The position numbers were made by a program, and so were the translations under genes. This document shows positions 36,154-45,330 of a DNA stretch of 64,000 nt, piece by piece (the stretch's first letter is position 1; every line of letters begins with the position of its first letter). The notes below the pieces were generated by a model, which was given only the letters and a program-made list of their open reading frames with translations, searched no databases and was not told the origin of the DNA. This DNA comes from Clostridia bacterium (GTDB lineage: Bacteria; Acidobacteriota; Terriglobia; Terriglobales; Acidobacteriaceae): the NCBI GenBank assembly GCA_035561135.1, contig DATMYA010000048.1, forward strand, positions 1-64,000. The letters are read 5' to 3'.

Positions 36154-37143
36154 CTACACGGGTTGGGGAATATCGAGCGGCGGCAGCATCTGGCACAGCG
36201 CGCGGATGGCCTCCTGCTGCTGCGGATCGATGCTGACGAATTCGAAGCCGTATTGCGAACCTGAGCGCCGGCGCACCGTAGCGCGCGCCTCGAACACCTC
36301 TTCCGACATCGGCAGGCGGAACGCGACGGTGATATTCTCGCCCGGCAGTAGGGCCTGGTCCAGTACTGCGCCCATGCCCGTTTCGTTCAGATCGATCGAC
36401 GTGCCAACGATATGCAAGGGATTTCCTGACCGGAAAACCTTGACCTTGACGGGCACGCAAATCGCGAAGCGCGAATTCGAGCGTACCAGCGGCCACTTCA
36501 GTCCAGAACCCGGGCCAACCGTCTCTCCCAGCACAACTAAGAGTTTCTGTCGCGACTCGCCCTTGTGAATGAAGGCGTCGGCAAGCGCCAGCACGGCTTC
36601 CGGAATACGGCCTGGATACACCGACAAGATGATGATTTTGGTCTGCGGTGCGTTCCGTTTGATGGCCTCAACGAGTTCGCCGCAGTCGAGATCGTGGAGC
36701 GGATAGTCGAGGATGACCGCGTCGAACGTGTAGTTCCGCAACTGGTCCACGGCTGCACGCCCAGACCGTGCCGAGGCTACTTCGTATCCCGCAAGTTCCA
36801 GGAACCCACGGCGCGCTTCAATCTCGAACTCCTCATCGTCCACGTGAAGCAGGCGACGCTTCGTATGCGTGCCTACCTCGACGCACTTCAGGCCAATCTC
36901 GCCATCTCTCTCCGAGCCGGGTTCTCCAACCCACAGAACCTGGAAGCGCGCCTTGCGGTCGCCGAGTTGCACGGAGAGGATGGAGCCGAGATCGAGTTGG
37001 TACGTGAGTCCACTGATGCGTGCGCCAACCGAAGATATATCCAGCGTTCTGGCTTGCTGGATGAACGCACGTCCGCCACGATCCAGCCCGGAAACCAGGG
37101 CCGGCACTTGCAGCGGAACACGCTCTTCTCGACGGTAGCCCAT
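36154..37143 (-). CDS. PilZ - receiver - PilZ protein
   Basis: The 329-residue protein has three domains. The first PilZ (residues 3-95) has YRREERVPL and LDISSVGARI. The receiver (97-205) has DD at 102-103, the phosphoacceptor Asp146 in DAVILDYPLH, and Lys194 in FIHKGES. The second PilZ (about 220-320) has RSNSRFAICVPV and SIDLNETGMGA. It would link a phosphorylation signal to c-di-GMP or surface-related output. Two PilZ domains flanking one receiver is unusual. No adjacent kinase gene is present. The ATG at 37143 has no strong Shine-Dalgarno. Confidence 0.82.
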   Translation of the reverse strand: MGYRREERVPLQVPALVSGLDRGGRAFIQQARTLDISSVGARISGLTYQLDLGSILSVQLGDRKARFQVLWVGEPGSERDGEIGLKCVEVGTHTKRRLLHVDDEEFEIEARRGFLELAGYEVASARSGRAAVDQLRNYTFDAVILDYPLHDLDCGELVEAIKRNAPQTKIIILSVYPGRIPEAVLALADAFIHKGESRQKLLVVLGETVGPGSGLKWPLVRSNSRFAICVPVKVKVFRSGNPLHIVGTSIDLNETGMGAVLDQALLPGENITVAFRLPMSEEVFEARATVRRRSGSQYGFEFVSIDPQQQEAIRALCQMLPPLDIPQPV

Positions 37144-37249
37144 CGGGGTGGGATGGTACGAAACAATGCCTGCACCCGCTAGTTACGCCCGTTGAATGAC
37201 CGAAGTAACTGGCGAGCGATGCGAGACGCGCGAATGCAGCGAACCAAGC

Positions 37250-37501
37250 CTACGGCCAATTGCCGTTGCGCTTCGGAATCTCAGCGGGCGCGTTCTGCGA
37301 AACTGCCGAGTAGTAACCTGCGGGAATGGTGGCCGTCGGATGCACAGCGGGTGCGCCGACTGCCTGTCTGGTCTCTACCCCATCAGGCTGCTCGGTTTCT
37401 TCGGCGAGCATGGAAATAACTGCGCGAATGGCTTCGATTTCTTTTTCGAGGCGCTTCATCGCAAGTTCTTTCTGTCGAAGCAAATCGTGAAGGCTCTTCA
37501 T
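37250..37501 (-). CDS. Small coiled-coil protein
   Basis: The 83-residue protein starts MKSLHDLLRQKELAMKRLEK, a heptad-rich helix, and ends in a Pro/Asn-rich tail. The ATG at 37501 has no clear ribosome binding site. Function unknown. Confidence 0.55.
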   Translation of the reverse strand: MKSLHDLLRQKELAMKRLEKEIEAIRAVISMLAEETEQPDGVETRQAVGAPAVHPTATIPAGYYSAVSQNAPAEIPKRNGNWP

Positions 37502-37682
37502 AGATTAGTGCTCTGGTGCGGGAATATAGCAACTCTGCTTCCAAAGTCAACAGGATTTGCGCCGCGCACGCCTTCGCCGTTCGGATTGTGCCGGTAGCAA
37601 GTCGCATTCCATGCCATTGACACTCGCGAGTTCACGCTACACACTTCCGGGACCCGATTTCGAACTATTTGGACCAGTCGCC

Positions 37683-39026
37683 ATGAGCCACGAGCCACGC
37701 TCGCGCATAATCGCGCCACGCTGGGTGCCGCAAGCCGACACCGCGCGCCGCACTCTGCAGACAATACTGGCGTTCGCCTACGGTCTGCAGGTTGGGCAGA
37801 CGCGCCGTCTGCACTCTGAGCTCATGGACCTCGCGCGCCAGGCACGGTTAGCGACCATGGCCGGTGGCGCGGCCATCGCCATCTCGAATCAGAATCAGTT
37901 TGAGTGCATCGCACGCAGCGGCGAGGCCGCGCCACAACTCGGATCGCGCCCTGAAGGCAACGTCGGACTTTCCGGAGAATGCATACGCACCGGCATTCCC
38001 CAACTGTGCGCCGATACCGAAACGCACCCAATCGTAGACCGAATGCACTCACGTGATTTCGGCGTGCGCTCCATCATCTATGTCCCGCTGCTGCGTGGTA
38101 TGCAACCAGCGGGAGTGATTGGCGTCTTCTCCGGCGAATCGAACCACTTCGACATCCGTGACCTGAAGATGGTGAAGCTGATCGCACGCGAGGTGACGAA
38201 GCTTTTGCAGTGGGAGCGTGCTGCGGATTCGCTGCCCACCCCAGTCGTTTGCTCTGAACAACCGGCCATCGAAGCCTCCGAGCCTGCGAACCCGCCCGAT
38301 GGCGTCGCTGAGAGCTTCCCCCAGTGCTCCAACGACGATTTCGCCAGCATGGCCGAGACGAGTATCGCAATAAGCGTTCCGGTTTTTGAAGTCCCGAGCT
38401 TTGATCTAACCGAGCACCGCACGAGTTCGCGGACGCTATTGCTAGTCTCCTCGGCATTGGCAATCATCGCCCTTATCGCGTTGTCGTGGCGGTTGGTTCC
38501 CAGGTCGATTTCGACTGACTCGGTCAACGTCGCGCAGAGCGCCCCTTCCCTGCCCGAACCCCAGGTGCTTCCTTCAGACGTGACGCACGTGACGCCAACA
38601 AATGAAATGGTTGTGCCCGGTTCTTCCGAGCCCGACTCTCCCCAGACACGCTCTCCTGAGACAGGTTCTCCGGTTCCACAATTAGCCGGAGTGCCTACAA
38701 TAACCGCCGTCATTACGCAGGTCACCCCGGGCCATACGTTCGTCTCCGTCCGCCTAAGCGGACCAGCGCAGTTCCAAACGCACCAGCTCTCGAACCCAGA
38801 CCGCATCTACGTTGACCTGCACGGCGTTGAACTTTCGCCGGAGATGAAGGTACGCGGGGTGGCATCGGCTGGAATGGTGAGGAACTTCCGCATCGGCAGG
38901 AACGCCGAAGGCGTTGTGCGGCTCGTGATGGAGTTAAACACTCCGTCCGCATACCTGGTCAGCGCGACCTCGAACCCGTACCTTATCGTCTTCGACTTGC
39001 AGCCGAAACCCGACAAAGCCAACTAA
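37683..39026 (+). CDS. GAF domain - transmembrane - AMIN domain protein
   Basis: The protein of about 447 residues combines a cytoplasmic GAF domain (about 45-175: LATMAGGAAIAISNQNQF, IPQLCADTETHP, VRSIIYVPLLRGMQPAGVIG) with a membrane helix (251-271, TLLLVSSALAIIALIALSW). A Pro/Ser-rich linker follows, then a C-terminal AMIN domain (338-442: RIYVDLHGVELSPE, VRLVMELNTPSAYLVS). AMIN domains usually bind peptidoglycan or secretin components outside the membrane. The architecture suggests a trans-envelope sensor. The frame is open to 37557. The ATG at 37683 is chosen from the domain layout, not from a clear ribosome binding site. Confidence 0.78.
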   Translation: MSHEPRSRIIAPRWVPQADTARRTLQTILAFAYGLQVGQTRRLHSELMDLARQARLATMAGGAAIAISNQNQFECIARSGEAAPQLGSRPEGNVGLSGECIRTGIPQLCADTETHPIVDRMHSRDFGVRSIIYVPLLRGMQPAGVIGVFSGESNHFDIRDLKMVKLIAREVTKLLQWERAADSLPTPVVCSEQPAIEASEPANPPDGVAESFPQCSNDDFASMAETSIAISVPVFEVPSFDLTEHRTSSRTLLLVSSALAIIALIALSWRLVPRSISTDSVNVAQSAPSLPEPQVLPSDVTHVTPTNEMVVPGSSEPDSPQTRSPETGSPVPQLAGVPTITAVITQVTPGHTFVSVRLSGPAQFQTHQLSNPDRIYVDLHGVELSPEMKVRGVASAGMVRNFRIGRNAEGVVRLVMELNTPSAYLVSATSNPYLIVFDLQPKPDKAN

Positions 39027-39038
39027 TCCGCGCCACCA

Positions 39039-39069
39039 GAAAAAAGAAAGCCTGCCGCTCGGCAGGGCT
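39039..39069 (-). terminator. Minus-strand terminator-like hairpin
   Basis: CCTGCC / GGCAGG with a 4-nt loop is followed on the minus strand by CTTTCTTTTTT. It could end transcription from serS, whose stop lies about 310 bp upstream. It overlaps the end region of the GAF-AMIN gene. Confidence 0.55.
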
Positions 39070-39140
39070 CAGATTGTAGGCAGACTCGTGCACGTGGAAA
39101 AAAGACGTTGAGAGGTGAAGCGTCATCCTACAATCAACAT

Positions 39141-39276
39141 CGTTGGCTCCTGCCCGAGTAGCCAGTTCTCTTCGCACAAAGACAACACTACTCCCGCTCG
39201 GAGCCAACGTCGTTATGAGATCAAGCGTAGCGAAGGATCTGCTTTGTGCTGTGCTGAGAACAAAGCAGATCCTTCG
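39141..39276. repeat. Two nested intergenic inverted repeats
   Basis: The first is a perfect 10-bp pair (CGTTGGCTCC at 39141-39150 with 39200-39209) with partly complementary inner arms. The second is a perfect 16-bp stem (39231-39246 with 39261-39276; core CGAAGGATCTGCTTTG) and a 14-nt loop, related in sequence to the GAAGGATC palindromes. CTCAGTAGCT units follow near 39345-39370. No gene is seen. Confidence 0.7.
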
Positions 39277-39380
39277 GTCGTGCCAAAAGCAGGCGCACCT
39301 CATGATGACTCGCTGACCGGTGAACTTGCCGTTCACGGAGTTGGGCTCAGCAGCTCAGCGGCTCAGTAGCTCGTGCGCCA

Positions 39381-40673
39381 CTAAAACTTCTTCGGCGTGA
39401 TCCTGTCTGCATCGATATACGGTCGCAGGGCCTCGGGGATCACAACGCTGCCATCTGCCTGCTGATAGTTTTCAAGGATCGCCACCCATGTGCGGCCCAC
39501 GGCGAGCCCGCTGCCATTCAGCGTGTGCACGAGCTCAGTCTTGTTCTTCCCTTCCGGACGATAGCGAATGTTGGCGCGGCGCGCCTGGAAGGCTTCGAAA
39601 TTGGAGCATGACGAGATCTCCCGGAACAATCCCTGGCCCGGCAACCAGACTTCCAGGTCGTAGGTCTTGGCGGAGGAGAAGCCCATGTCACCGGTACTTA
39701 GCGTCATGCGGCGATGGTGCAATCCCAATTTCTCCAGCACCTCTTCCGCGTCGCGGGTCAGTTTTTCGTGCTCGACATAACTCTCTTCAGGCTTGGCGAA
39801 CTTCACCAGTTCGACTTTCTGGAACTGGTGCTGGCGGATGATGCCGCGCACATCTTTTCCATACGAACCAGCCTCGCTGCGGAAGCAAGGGGTGTAGGCC
39901 GTGAGCGAGATTGGAAGCCGCGCCGCGTCCAACACCTCATCGCGGTAAAGATTCGTAACTGGGACCTCGGCAGTCGGGATCAGCCACAGGTCACGCTCGC
40001 CATGCGGCACCCTGAACAGGTCTGCCTCGAACTTCGGCAACTGCCCGGTGCCGTACATTGACTCAGAATTCACGAGGTACGGCGGCATGACCTCGGTGTA
40101 TCCGTGCTTCCTGGTATGCAGGTCGAGCATGAAGTTCATCAATGCTCGCTCCAGCTTCGCGCCCAGATCCCAATACACAGCGAATCGCGCGCCTGTAACC
40201 TTGGCGGCGCGGCCCAAGTCGAGGACGCCAAGCGCTTCGCCCAACTCCCAATGCGGCTTTGGCTGGAAGTCAAACTTGGGAGCGTCGCCCCAGCGCTTGA
40301 CCTCCTGGTTCGCCGACTCATCCCGCCCAACCGGAACACTCTCGTGCGGCAGGTTCGGGATGCCAGACAGAATCCCGCGCAACTCCTTCTCGGCAGCCTC
40401 GGCCGTCTGCTCAAGCGCTGGAATGCGCTCGCGCATCTGCTTCGTCTCCTGAATCAGCTCGTCCGCGTTCTCTTTGTTCTTCTTTCGCCGGGCAATCTCT
40501 TCCGTCAGTTTGTTACGTTGCGACTTCAGAGTTTCCACTTCGGTAATCGCGGCGCGACGGTGCTGGTCGATTTCGTTGAAATCCTTCAGCACATCGCCGG
40601 GATTCATCCCGCGCTGCCGCAGCTTCTCTACCACGATCGGAAGATTGTCTCGTACGAATGCAAGATCGAGCAT
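39381..40673 (-). CDS. serS: Seryl-tRNA synthetase
   Basis: The 430-residue protein begins [20 protein letters not shown], followed by the long antiparallel coiled-coil arm that binds tRNA-Ser. The catalytic class II motif 2 is [20 protein letters not shown] and motif 3 is [19 protein letters not shown]. The ATG at 40673 is supported by AGGGGA 9 nt upstream; the frame is open 19 codons further. It charges tRNA-Ser. Confidence 0.96.
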   Translation of the reverse strand: MLDLAFVRDNLPIVVEKLRQRGMNPGDVLKDFNEIDQHRRAAITEVETLKSQRNKLTEEIARRKKNKENADELIQETKQMRERIPALEQTAEAAEKELRGILSGIPNLPHESVPVGRDESANQEVKRWGDAPKFDFQPKPHWELGEALGVLDLGRAAKVTGARFAVYWDLGAKLERALMNFMLDLHTRKHGYTEVMPPYLVNSESMYGTGQLPKFEADLFRVPHGERDLWLIPTAEVPVTNLYRDEVLDAARLPISLTAYTPCFRSEAGSYGKDVRGIIRQHQFQKVELVKFAKPEESYVEHEKLTRDAEEVLEKLGLHHRRMTLSTGDMGFSSAKTYDLEVWLPGQGLFREISSCSNFEAFQARRANIRYRPEGKNKTELVHTLNGSGLAVGRTWVAILENYQQADGSVVIPEALRPYIDADRITPKKF

Positions 40674-40853
40674 AGGTCCAGTCCCCTTGGCACCAGGCAT
40701 GGGTGCATCGGCAAACAATAAATGTACCACTCACCTCGTTTGGATATTCGCCCGAGTAGTGCCGCGACGTGGCTTTCATGAACAGGCCAACTGCGAGGAA
40801 CGGCAGGCGCGCTGGCCATGTTCTGCCGCACCCGATGTAAACTATTCGTGCTC

Positions 40854-42479
40854 ATGCACAACAAACTTAAGCGCCTACCGGCCGTACTCATCGTCGCACT
40901 CCTGCTCGCATCGAGTGCGTTGGCTTCCGCTTATAACGCGCGCCCTAAACTCGTTGTCGTCTTCGTTGTCGACCAGCTTCGCGAGGACGTACTGGAGCGC
41001 TATCACGACCAGTTGACCGAGGGCGGCTTCCGTCTCATCCTGGACCGTGGCGCCTGGTTCACCAACTGCAACTACGAGTACGCCAACACGCGGACCGCTC
41101 CCGGACACGCGACCCTGGGTACCGGCTCCTACACGGTTGGGCACGGCATCATGTCGAACGGGTGGTACGACCCGGTACGCAAGCGCAACGTGCAAGCCGT
41201 CGAGGACGAGAATACGACCGTCGTCGGCGCAAGCGTCCGAGGCTCAGGCTCGTCGCCGCGCAACCTGCTTACCAGCACCTTCGCCGACGAACTCAAGCTT
41301 GCGACCGGTGGCCAGTCTCGCGTCTTCGGCATCGCGCTGAAGGATCGCGCCGCCATCCTTCCTGTAGGCTTTGCCGCCGATGGCGCCTTCTGGCTAGACC
41401 GTGCATCCGGGTTGTGGGTTACTTCCAGCTACTACATGAAGCAGTTGCCCGCGTGGGCCGCTGAGTTCAACTCCGGCCATCGCGCCGAGAAATATCTGAA
41501 CCTGACTTGGAAGGATGCGGACGGCAAGACACTGCGCACCACTGTGCCGCAGAAGAAGCCGGATGGCACACCCGTAAGCTTCTACGACACAGTCGGTCCC
41601 ACGCCGTTTGCCAATGACTACGAATTTGAGTTTGCCCGTGAACTCTTCGTAAAAGAAAAGCTTGGTACCGGCAAGACCACGGACCTGCTCAGCGTCAGTA
41701 TTTCGTCGCACGATATTCTGGGCCACAAGGTGGGTCCCGATTCCGCCGAAGAGCGTGCGATGCTGCTTGCGCTCGACCGCCAGCTAGCCGAGTTCTTCGC
41801 ATTCATCGGTCGCCAGATTGGGCTCGCGAACGTCACCATCGCCATCACGGCCGACCATGGCTCGTCGCCGCTGCCGGCCTACGCTGCGTCGCTTCGACTC
41901 CCGGCCGCGAACGTGAATCCCGACCAACTCGAGACAAAGGTGAACGCCGCGCTCTCCGCTCGCCTGGGCCGTCGCGCCGAATATATCCGCGACCTGGAGT
42001 TCCCTGTCTTCTACTTATCCGAGGAAGCGTTTGGCGCTGTAAATATGAAAGAAGCGGAGGCTGAAAGGGCCGTCGGCAACGAACTTTTGCAGAGCGGGTT
42101 CCGCGAGTTCTTTACGAAGTCGCAGCTCGCCAGCGGCGATTTGCCGCCTTCTGCATTCCGTCGTCGCTACTTCAACAGCTACTCGCCGTATTCGACCTGG
42201 TACGTGATGGGGCTGCCGGGACCGTTCGTGACCGGGTCAAAGTACGATCCGGTCGATCACTCCACGCCTTTCAGCTATGACACGCACGTTCCGCTCGGAC
42301 TTTACGGACTTTCATTCCGCGCCGGCCAGTATCGTAGCGCTTGCGAGCCGGTGGATCTGGCAAGCACGTTGTCGTCCTTGCTTGGCGTCAACCCGCCGGC
42401 CAGCGCCATGGGACGCGTGCTCACAGAAGCCTTCGCCGACTCTCCCACGCCGAGCAGGACCAAGGAGCAAATGCGATGA
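40854..42479 (+). CDS. PafA-type alkaline phosphatase superfamily enzyme
   Basis: The 541-residue protein has a signal peptide (LKRLPAVLIVALLLASSALA). Motifs match the Thr-type PafA group: metal ligands near VVFVVDQLREDV, the nucleophile probably Thr81 in NTRTAPGHATLG, Lys163 and Arg165 in ALKDRAAIL, and zinc ligands in TADHGSSPLP. It would hydrolyse phosphomonoesters in the periplasm. The ATG at 40854 places the signal peptide at the N-terminus; an earlier ATG (40818) is possible. Its stop overlaps the pyrD start (ATGA). Confidence 0.85.
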   Translation: MHNKLKRLPAVLIVALLLASSALASAYNARPKLVVVFVVDQLREDVLERYHDQLTEGGFRLILDRGAWFTNCNYEYANTRTAPGHATLGTGSYTVGHGIMSNGWYDPVRKRNVQAVEDENTTVVGASVRGSGSSPRNLLTSTFADELKLATGGQSRVFGIALKDRAAILPVGFAADGAFWLDRASGLWVTSSYYMKQLPAWAAEFNSGHRAEKYLNLTWKDADGKTLRTTVPQKKPDGTPVSFYDTVGPTPFANDYEFEFARELFVKEKLGTGKTTDLLSVSISSHDILGHKVGPDSAEERAMLLALDRQLAEFFAFIGRQIGLANVTIAITADHGSSPLPAYAASLRLPAANVNPDQLETKVNAALSARLGRRAEYIRDLEFPVFYLSEEAFGAVNMKEAEAERAVGNELLQSGFREFFTKSQLASGDLPPSAFRRRYFNSYSPYSTWYVMGLPGPFVTGSKYDPVDHSTPFSYDTHVPLGLYGLSFRAGQYRSACEPVDLASTLSSLLGVNPPASAMGRVLTEAFADSPTPSRTKEQMR

Positions 42480-43450
42480 GCCCACAGGACACAAAAACGC
42501 CCGAGAAACCGCTGCGCCCTCATGCGCCCGTTGCACTCGATATGAGCGTGCGCTTTGCCGGGATCACGTTCAAAAATCCTGTCATCGCAGCCGCCGGAAC
42601 GTTCGGCTATGGCATAGAGTTCGAGGACATCGTCACGCTTGCCAAGCTCGGCGGATTCTGCGTTAAGGGACTCTCGCGCGAGCCGATGCCGGGTAATCCG
42701 CCGCCGCGATTGTTTGAAACCGCCGCGGGAATGCTGAACGCAATCGGGCTGCAAAACATCGGTGCAAGGGCTTTTGTTGAGGAGAAGCTGCCGCTGCTTC
42801 GCAAGGTGCCGAACACAGTAGTGATCGCGAATGTCTTCGGCTACACCGTCCAGGATTACGAAACGGTGATCCACATCCTTAACGAAGGGGAAGGCATCGC
42901 CGCTTACGAACTGAACGTCTCCTGCCCAAACACGAAGCACGGCGGCATCGCTTTCGGTCAGGACCCGGTTCTGCTCTCGGAAGTGGTCGCTTGCGCCAAG
43001 GGCGCCTCGCAACGTCCACTCATCGTCAAGCTCTCACCCAACGTCACCAGTATTCCGCAAATGGCGCGCGCCGCGGAAGATGCAGGAGCCGACGCGCTCT
43101 CGCTGGTCAATACCTTCGTCGGCATGTCCATCGATCCCGAAACGCGACGCCCACGCATCTCCAACATCACCGCCGGCCTCAGCGGTCCAGCTATCAAACC
43201 GATTGCGGTTCGCATGGTTTACGAGGCGTCTCACTCGGTAGAAATTCCCGTCATCGGCATGGGCGGAATCTCGACGGCGGAAGACGTAATCGAGTTTCTT
43301 CTGGCGGGTGCCGCAGCCGTGCAGGTAGGCACCGCAAATTTCTGGGATCCCTGCGCCTGCGAAAAAATCGTCGACTCGCTCGAACGCTGGTGCCTCGAAC
43401 ACCGCATTGGCGACATCACCGATCTCACCGGCGGCCTGATCACGCAATAG
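42476..43450 (+). CDS. pyrD: Dihydroorotate dehydrogenase, class 1B catalytic subunit
   Basis: The 324-residue protein has the FMN-barrel pattern KNPVIAAAGTFGYGIEFEDI, GNPPPRLFETAAGMLNAIGL, the catalytic Cys in ELNVSCPNTKHGG and phosphate-binding VIGMGGISTAEDVIEFLLAG. Class 1B normally needs PyrK, an iron-sulfur flavoprotein subunit. No pyrK gene is visible downstream, so it must be elsewhere if used. Its ATG at 42476 lies within the stop of the phosphatase gene, with AAGGAG 9 nt upstream. This translational coupling with a periplasmic phosphatase is odd. Confidence 0.9.
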   Translation: MSPQDTKTPEKPLRPHAPVALDMSVRFAGITFKNPVIAAAGTFGYGIEFEDIVTLAKLGGFCVKGLSREPMPGNPPPRLFETAAGMLNAIGLQNIGARAFVEEKLPLLRKVPNTVVIANVFGYTVQDYETVIHILNEGEGIAAYELNVSCPNTKHGGIAFGQDPVLLSEVVACAKGASQRPLIVKLSPNVTSIPQMARAAEDAGADALSLVNTFVGMSIDPETRRPRISNITAGLSGPAIKPIAVRMVYEASHSVEIPVIGMGGISTAEDVIEFLLAGAAAVQVGTANFWDPCACEKIVDSLERWCLEHRIGDITDLTGGLITQ

Positions 43451-43503
43451 AGAAGGTCGCTACTGCCAGAAACTCAAACTTCGATGAGAAGATGCCTTCC
43501 GGC

Positions 43504-43947
43504 TCAGGACTGGCCGGAGATTTTAAGACGTAATTCTTCCGGAATGCGTTCGCGGATTTCCGGCGGTAAGCGATCATGCACCAGTCGCGCGCCTGTGCGC
43601 GCCGCTCCAACGACAACCAGCGGAGCCGGTGTAGAGATGGCAACAATGAGCCAGATGAGCGTTGAGAGTACAAACCCGCCAAGCGCCGCAATTTCCAGGA
43701 TGAACGCGTGCTTCGGGCCAAAGTGCCGGATTATTCCGTAGCCGAACAGGAATACGACTGCCGACATTGAGGCAAGCACGATCAGCGAGATATCAATCGT
43801 GCGGTGGAGACGCTGCTTGCTGCGGCAACGTTCGCATGCAGCAAGATGGGCTTCGTAGTCGCCACACATTTCCGGCGCGAGACCCGAAATGTCGTAGCGC
43901 CACCCCGCCAGTATGCCTCCGACAACTCGATCTGTGCACTCGCTCAT
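43504..43947 (-). CDS. Zinc-finger-type two-helix membrane protein
   Basis: The 147-residue protein has an N-terminal CGDYEAHLAACERCR motif (HxxxCxxC), as in anti-sigma zinc-finger proteins. Two membrane helices follow (about 53-75 and 83-110) and then a cytoplasmic tail (LPPEIRERIPEELRLK). It may bind a transcription factor, but no sigma factor gene is adjacent. The ATG at 43947 lies 11 bp after the hydrolase stop. Family not recognised with certainty. Confidence 0.6.
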   Translation of the reverse strand: MSECTDRVVGGILAGWRYDISGLAPEMCGDYEAHLAACERCRSKQRLHRTIDISLIVLASMSAVVFLFGYGIIRHFGPKHAFILEIAALGGFVLSTLIWLIVAISTPAPLVVVGAARTGARLVHDRLPPEIRERIPEELRLKISGQS

Positions 43948-43958
43948 ATCTTGTTTTG

Positions 43959-44762
43959 CTACAGCGTAAACGTCTCCAGCGGCTGATTCTGCGAAGCCAG
44001 CACAAGACGATTGTGCAACAAACTGCATCGCGATCCCAGCGCGCGTTCGGCGGCCACCCTCGCGATTTCAGGATGATTATTCGCTTCCGAAAGATGCGCC
44101 AGAATCAAAAAAGCCGCGTCACCATCATAGTCGCTGGCGAGGAATTCTGCGAGAGCCTCGTTCGACAAATGCCCCACCCGGCTCATAACCCGTTGCTTAA
44201 CAGCCCATGGATACGGGCCTCCCCGCAACATCTCCAAATCGTGATTGGACTCGATCACCAGGCCGTGGCATTTGCGGATGTGCTCCTTCACGCTCGCCGG
44301 CATGTATCCGAGATCGGTTACTACGCCAAGCTTTACACCCTCAACATGGAAGGTGAACCCGACGGGGTCCACCGCATCGTGGGGAATCGTAAACGGAGTC
44401 ACTTCGATGTCGCCGACCTGAAACTTGCGGCCCGATTCAAATATCTCAATGCGCTCGATGGAAACTTTGTTGCCTGCGCTGTCCCGCGCCCAACGCGACC
44501 ATGCCTGGTGCGTTGCACCCGTCATGAATACGGGAATCCCAAACTTCTTCGCCATCACGTAAACGCCCTGCACATGGTCAGAATGCTCGTGAGTGATCAG
44601 GATGGCGTCGATTGCGCCGGGATCGTGCGCGCGCTCGGCCAGTCTCCGGCACGTCTCTTTGCAGGAAAGCCCTATATCCACAAGCAACGTGGTCCCGGAC
44701 GATGAAATTGCCGTGCTGTTCCCGCCGCTGCCGCTGGCAAGGACCGTGAGGGATACACCCAT
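43959..44762 (-). CDS. WalJ/YycJ-like metallo-beta-lactamase-fold hydrolase
   Basis: The 267-residue protein has the metal site THEHSDHVQG (HxHxDH), TIPHDAVDP and GHLSNEALAEFL, typical of the YycJ/WalJ branch. These are linked to cell-wall or DNA-end related tasks in Firmicutes; substrate unknown here. It starts MGVSLTVLASGSGGNSTAI at the family N-terminus. It lies 11 bp upstream of the zinc-finger membrane protein, probably co-transcribed. Confidence 0.85.
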   Translation of the reverse strand: MGVSLTVLASGSGGNSTAISSSGTTLLVDIGLSCKETCRRLAERAHDPGAIDAILITHEHSDHVQGVYVMAKKFGIPVFMTGATHQAWSRWARDSAGNKVSIERIEIFESGRKFQVGDIEVTPFTIPHDAVDPVGFTFHVEGVKLGVVTDLGYMPASVKEHIRKCHGLVIESNHDLEMLRGGPYPWAVKQRVMSRVGHLSNEALAEFLASDYDGDAAFLILAHLSEANNHPEIARVAAERALGSRCSLLHNRLVLASQNQPLETFTL

Positions 44763-44884
44763 TCCGCGAGAATAGCCGGAACGTAATCATTGCGGGAGTA
44801 GCTAGACAGTAACTCAGTGAAGTTCTTCATTCAGCTAGGCATCTCGACTGAACCGAACTGTTCGCAGCACACTGAGTCGAAACT

Positions 44885-45247
44885 CTATTTCTTACTGAAT
44901 GAAATTTCTTGCAGAACACGGCGACCGAACATGCCGCCGAATGCGCCGGCGATGCCGGGCAGAATGATGATTACCGAACCATACAAACCGACGCGCGTAA
45001 ATGTCGTGTAGTAGTTCAGTAGATTCGCGGTGAGCATGACAATTGGCACCATGATGCCGACGAGAAGCGTCCATCGCCAAGGCCGGCGCGGGCGCAAAAA
45101 CCCCAGACACATGGTTGAGGCCACCACGAACAAGGCAGTCAACAGCGGGTCTTCCACGCCGACATGCACGATTCCGGAAGCAATACCCAGCAGCGAGCCA
45201 AGCACGTAAAACGGCCAGTCGCGCGTTTTCTCTTCCGTCATTCTCAT
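44885..45247 (-). CDS. Small polytopic membrane protein, unknown function
   Basis: The 120-residue protein has four predicted membrane segments (about 13-29, 35-50, 58-80 and 85-107). It starts at the ATG at 45247 (MRMTEEKTRDWPFYVLGSLL) because upstream in-frame sequence is not protein-like. No known motif is present. Confidence 0.6.
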   Translation of the reverse strand: MRMTEEKTRDWPFYVLGSLLGIASGIVHVGVEDPLLTALFVVASTMCLGFLRPRRPWRWTLLVGIMVPIVMLTANLLNYYTTFTRVGLYGSVIIILPGIAGAFGGMFGRRVLQEISFSKK

Positions 45248-45330
45248 GGCGCTGTTGTGCCCAGTAGCTCTCGAACCGTCCCGCGATCGTAAACGCCAGA
45301 TTCGAAGAGCTTCGCGACGCTTACCCTGCG

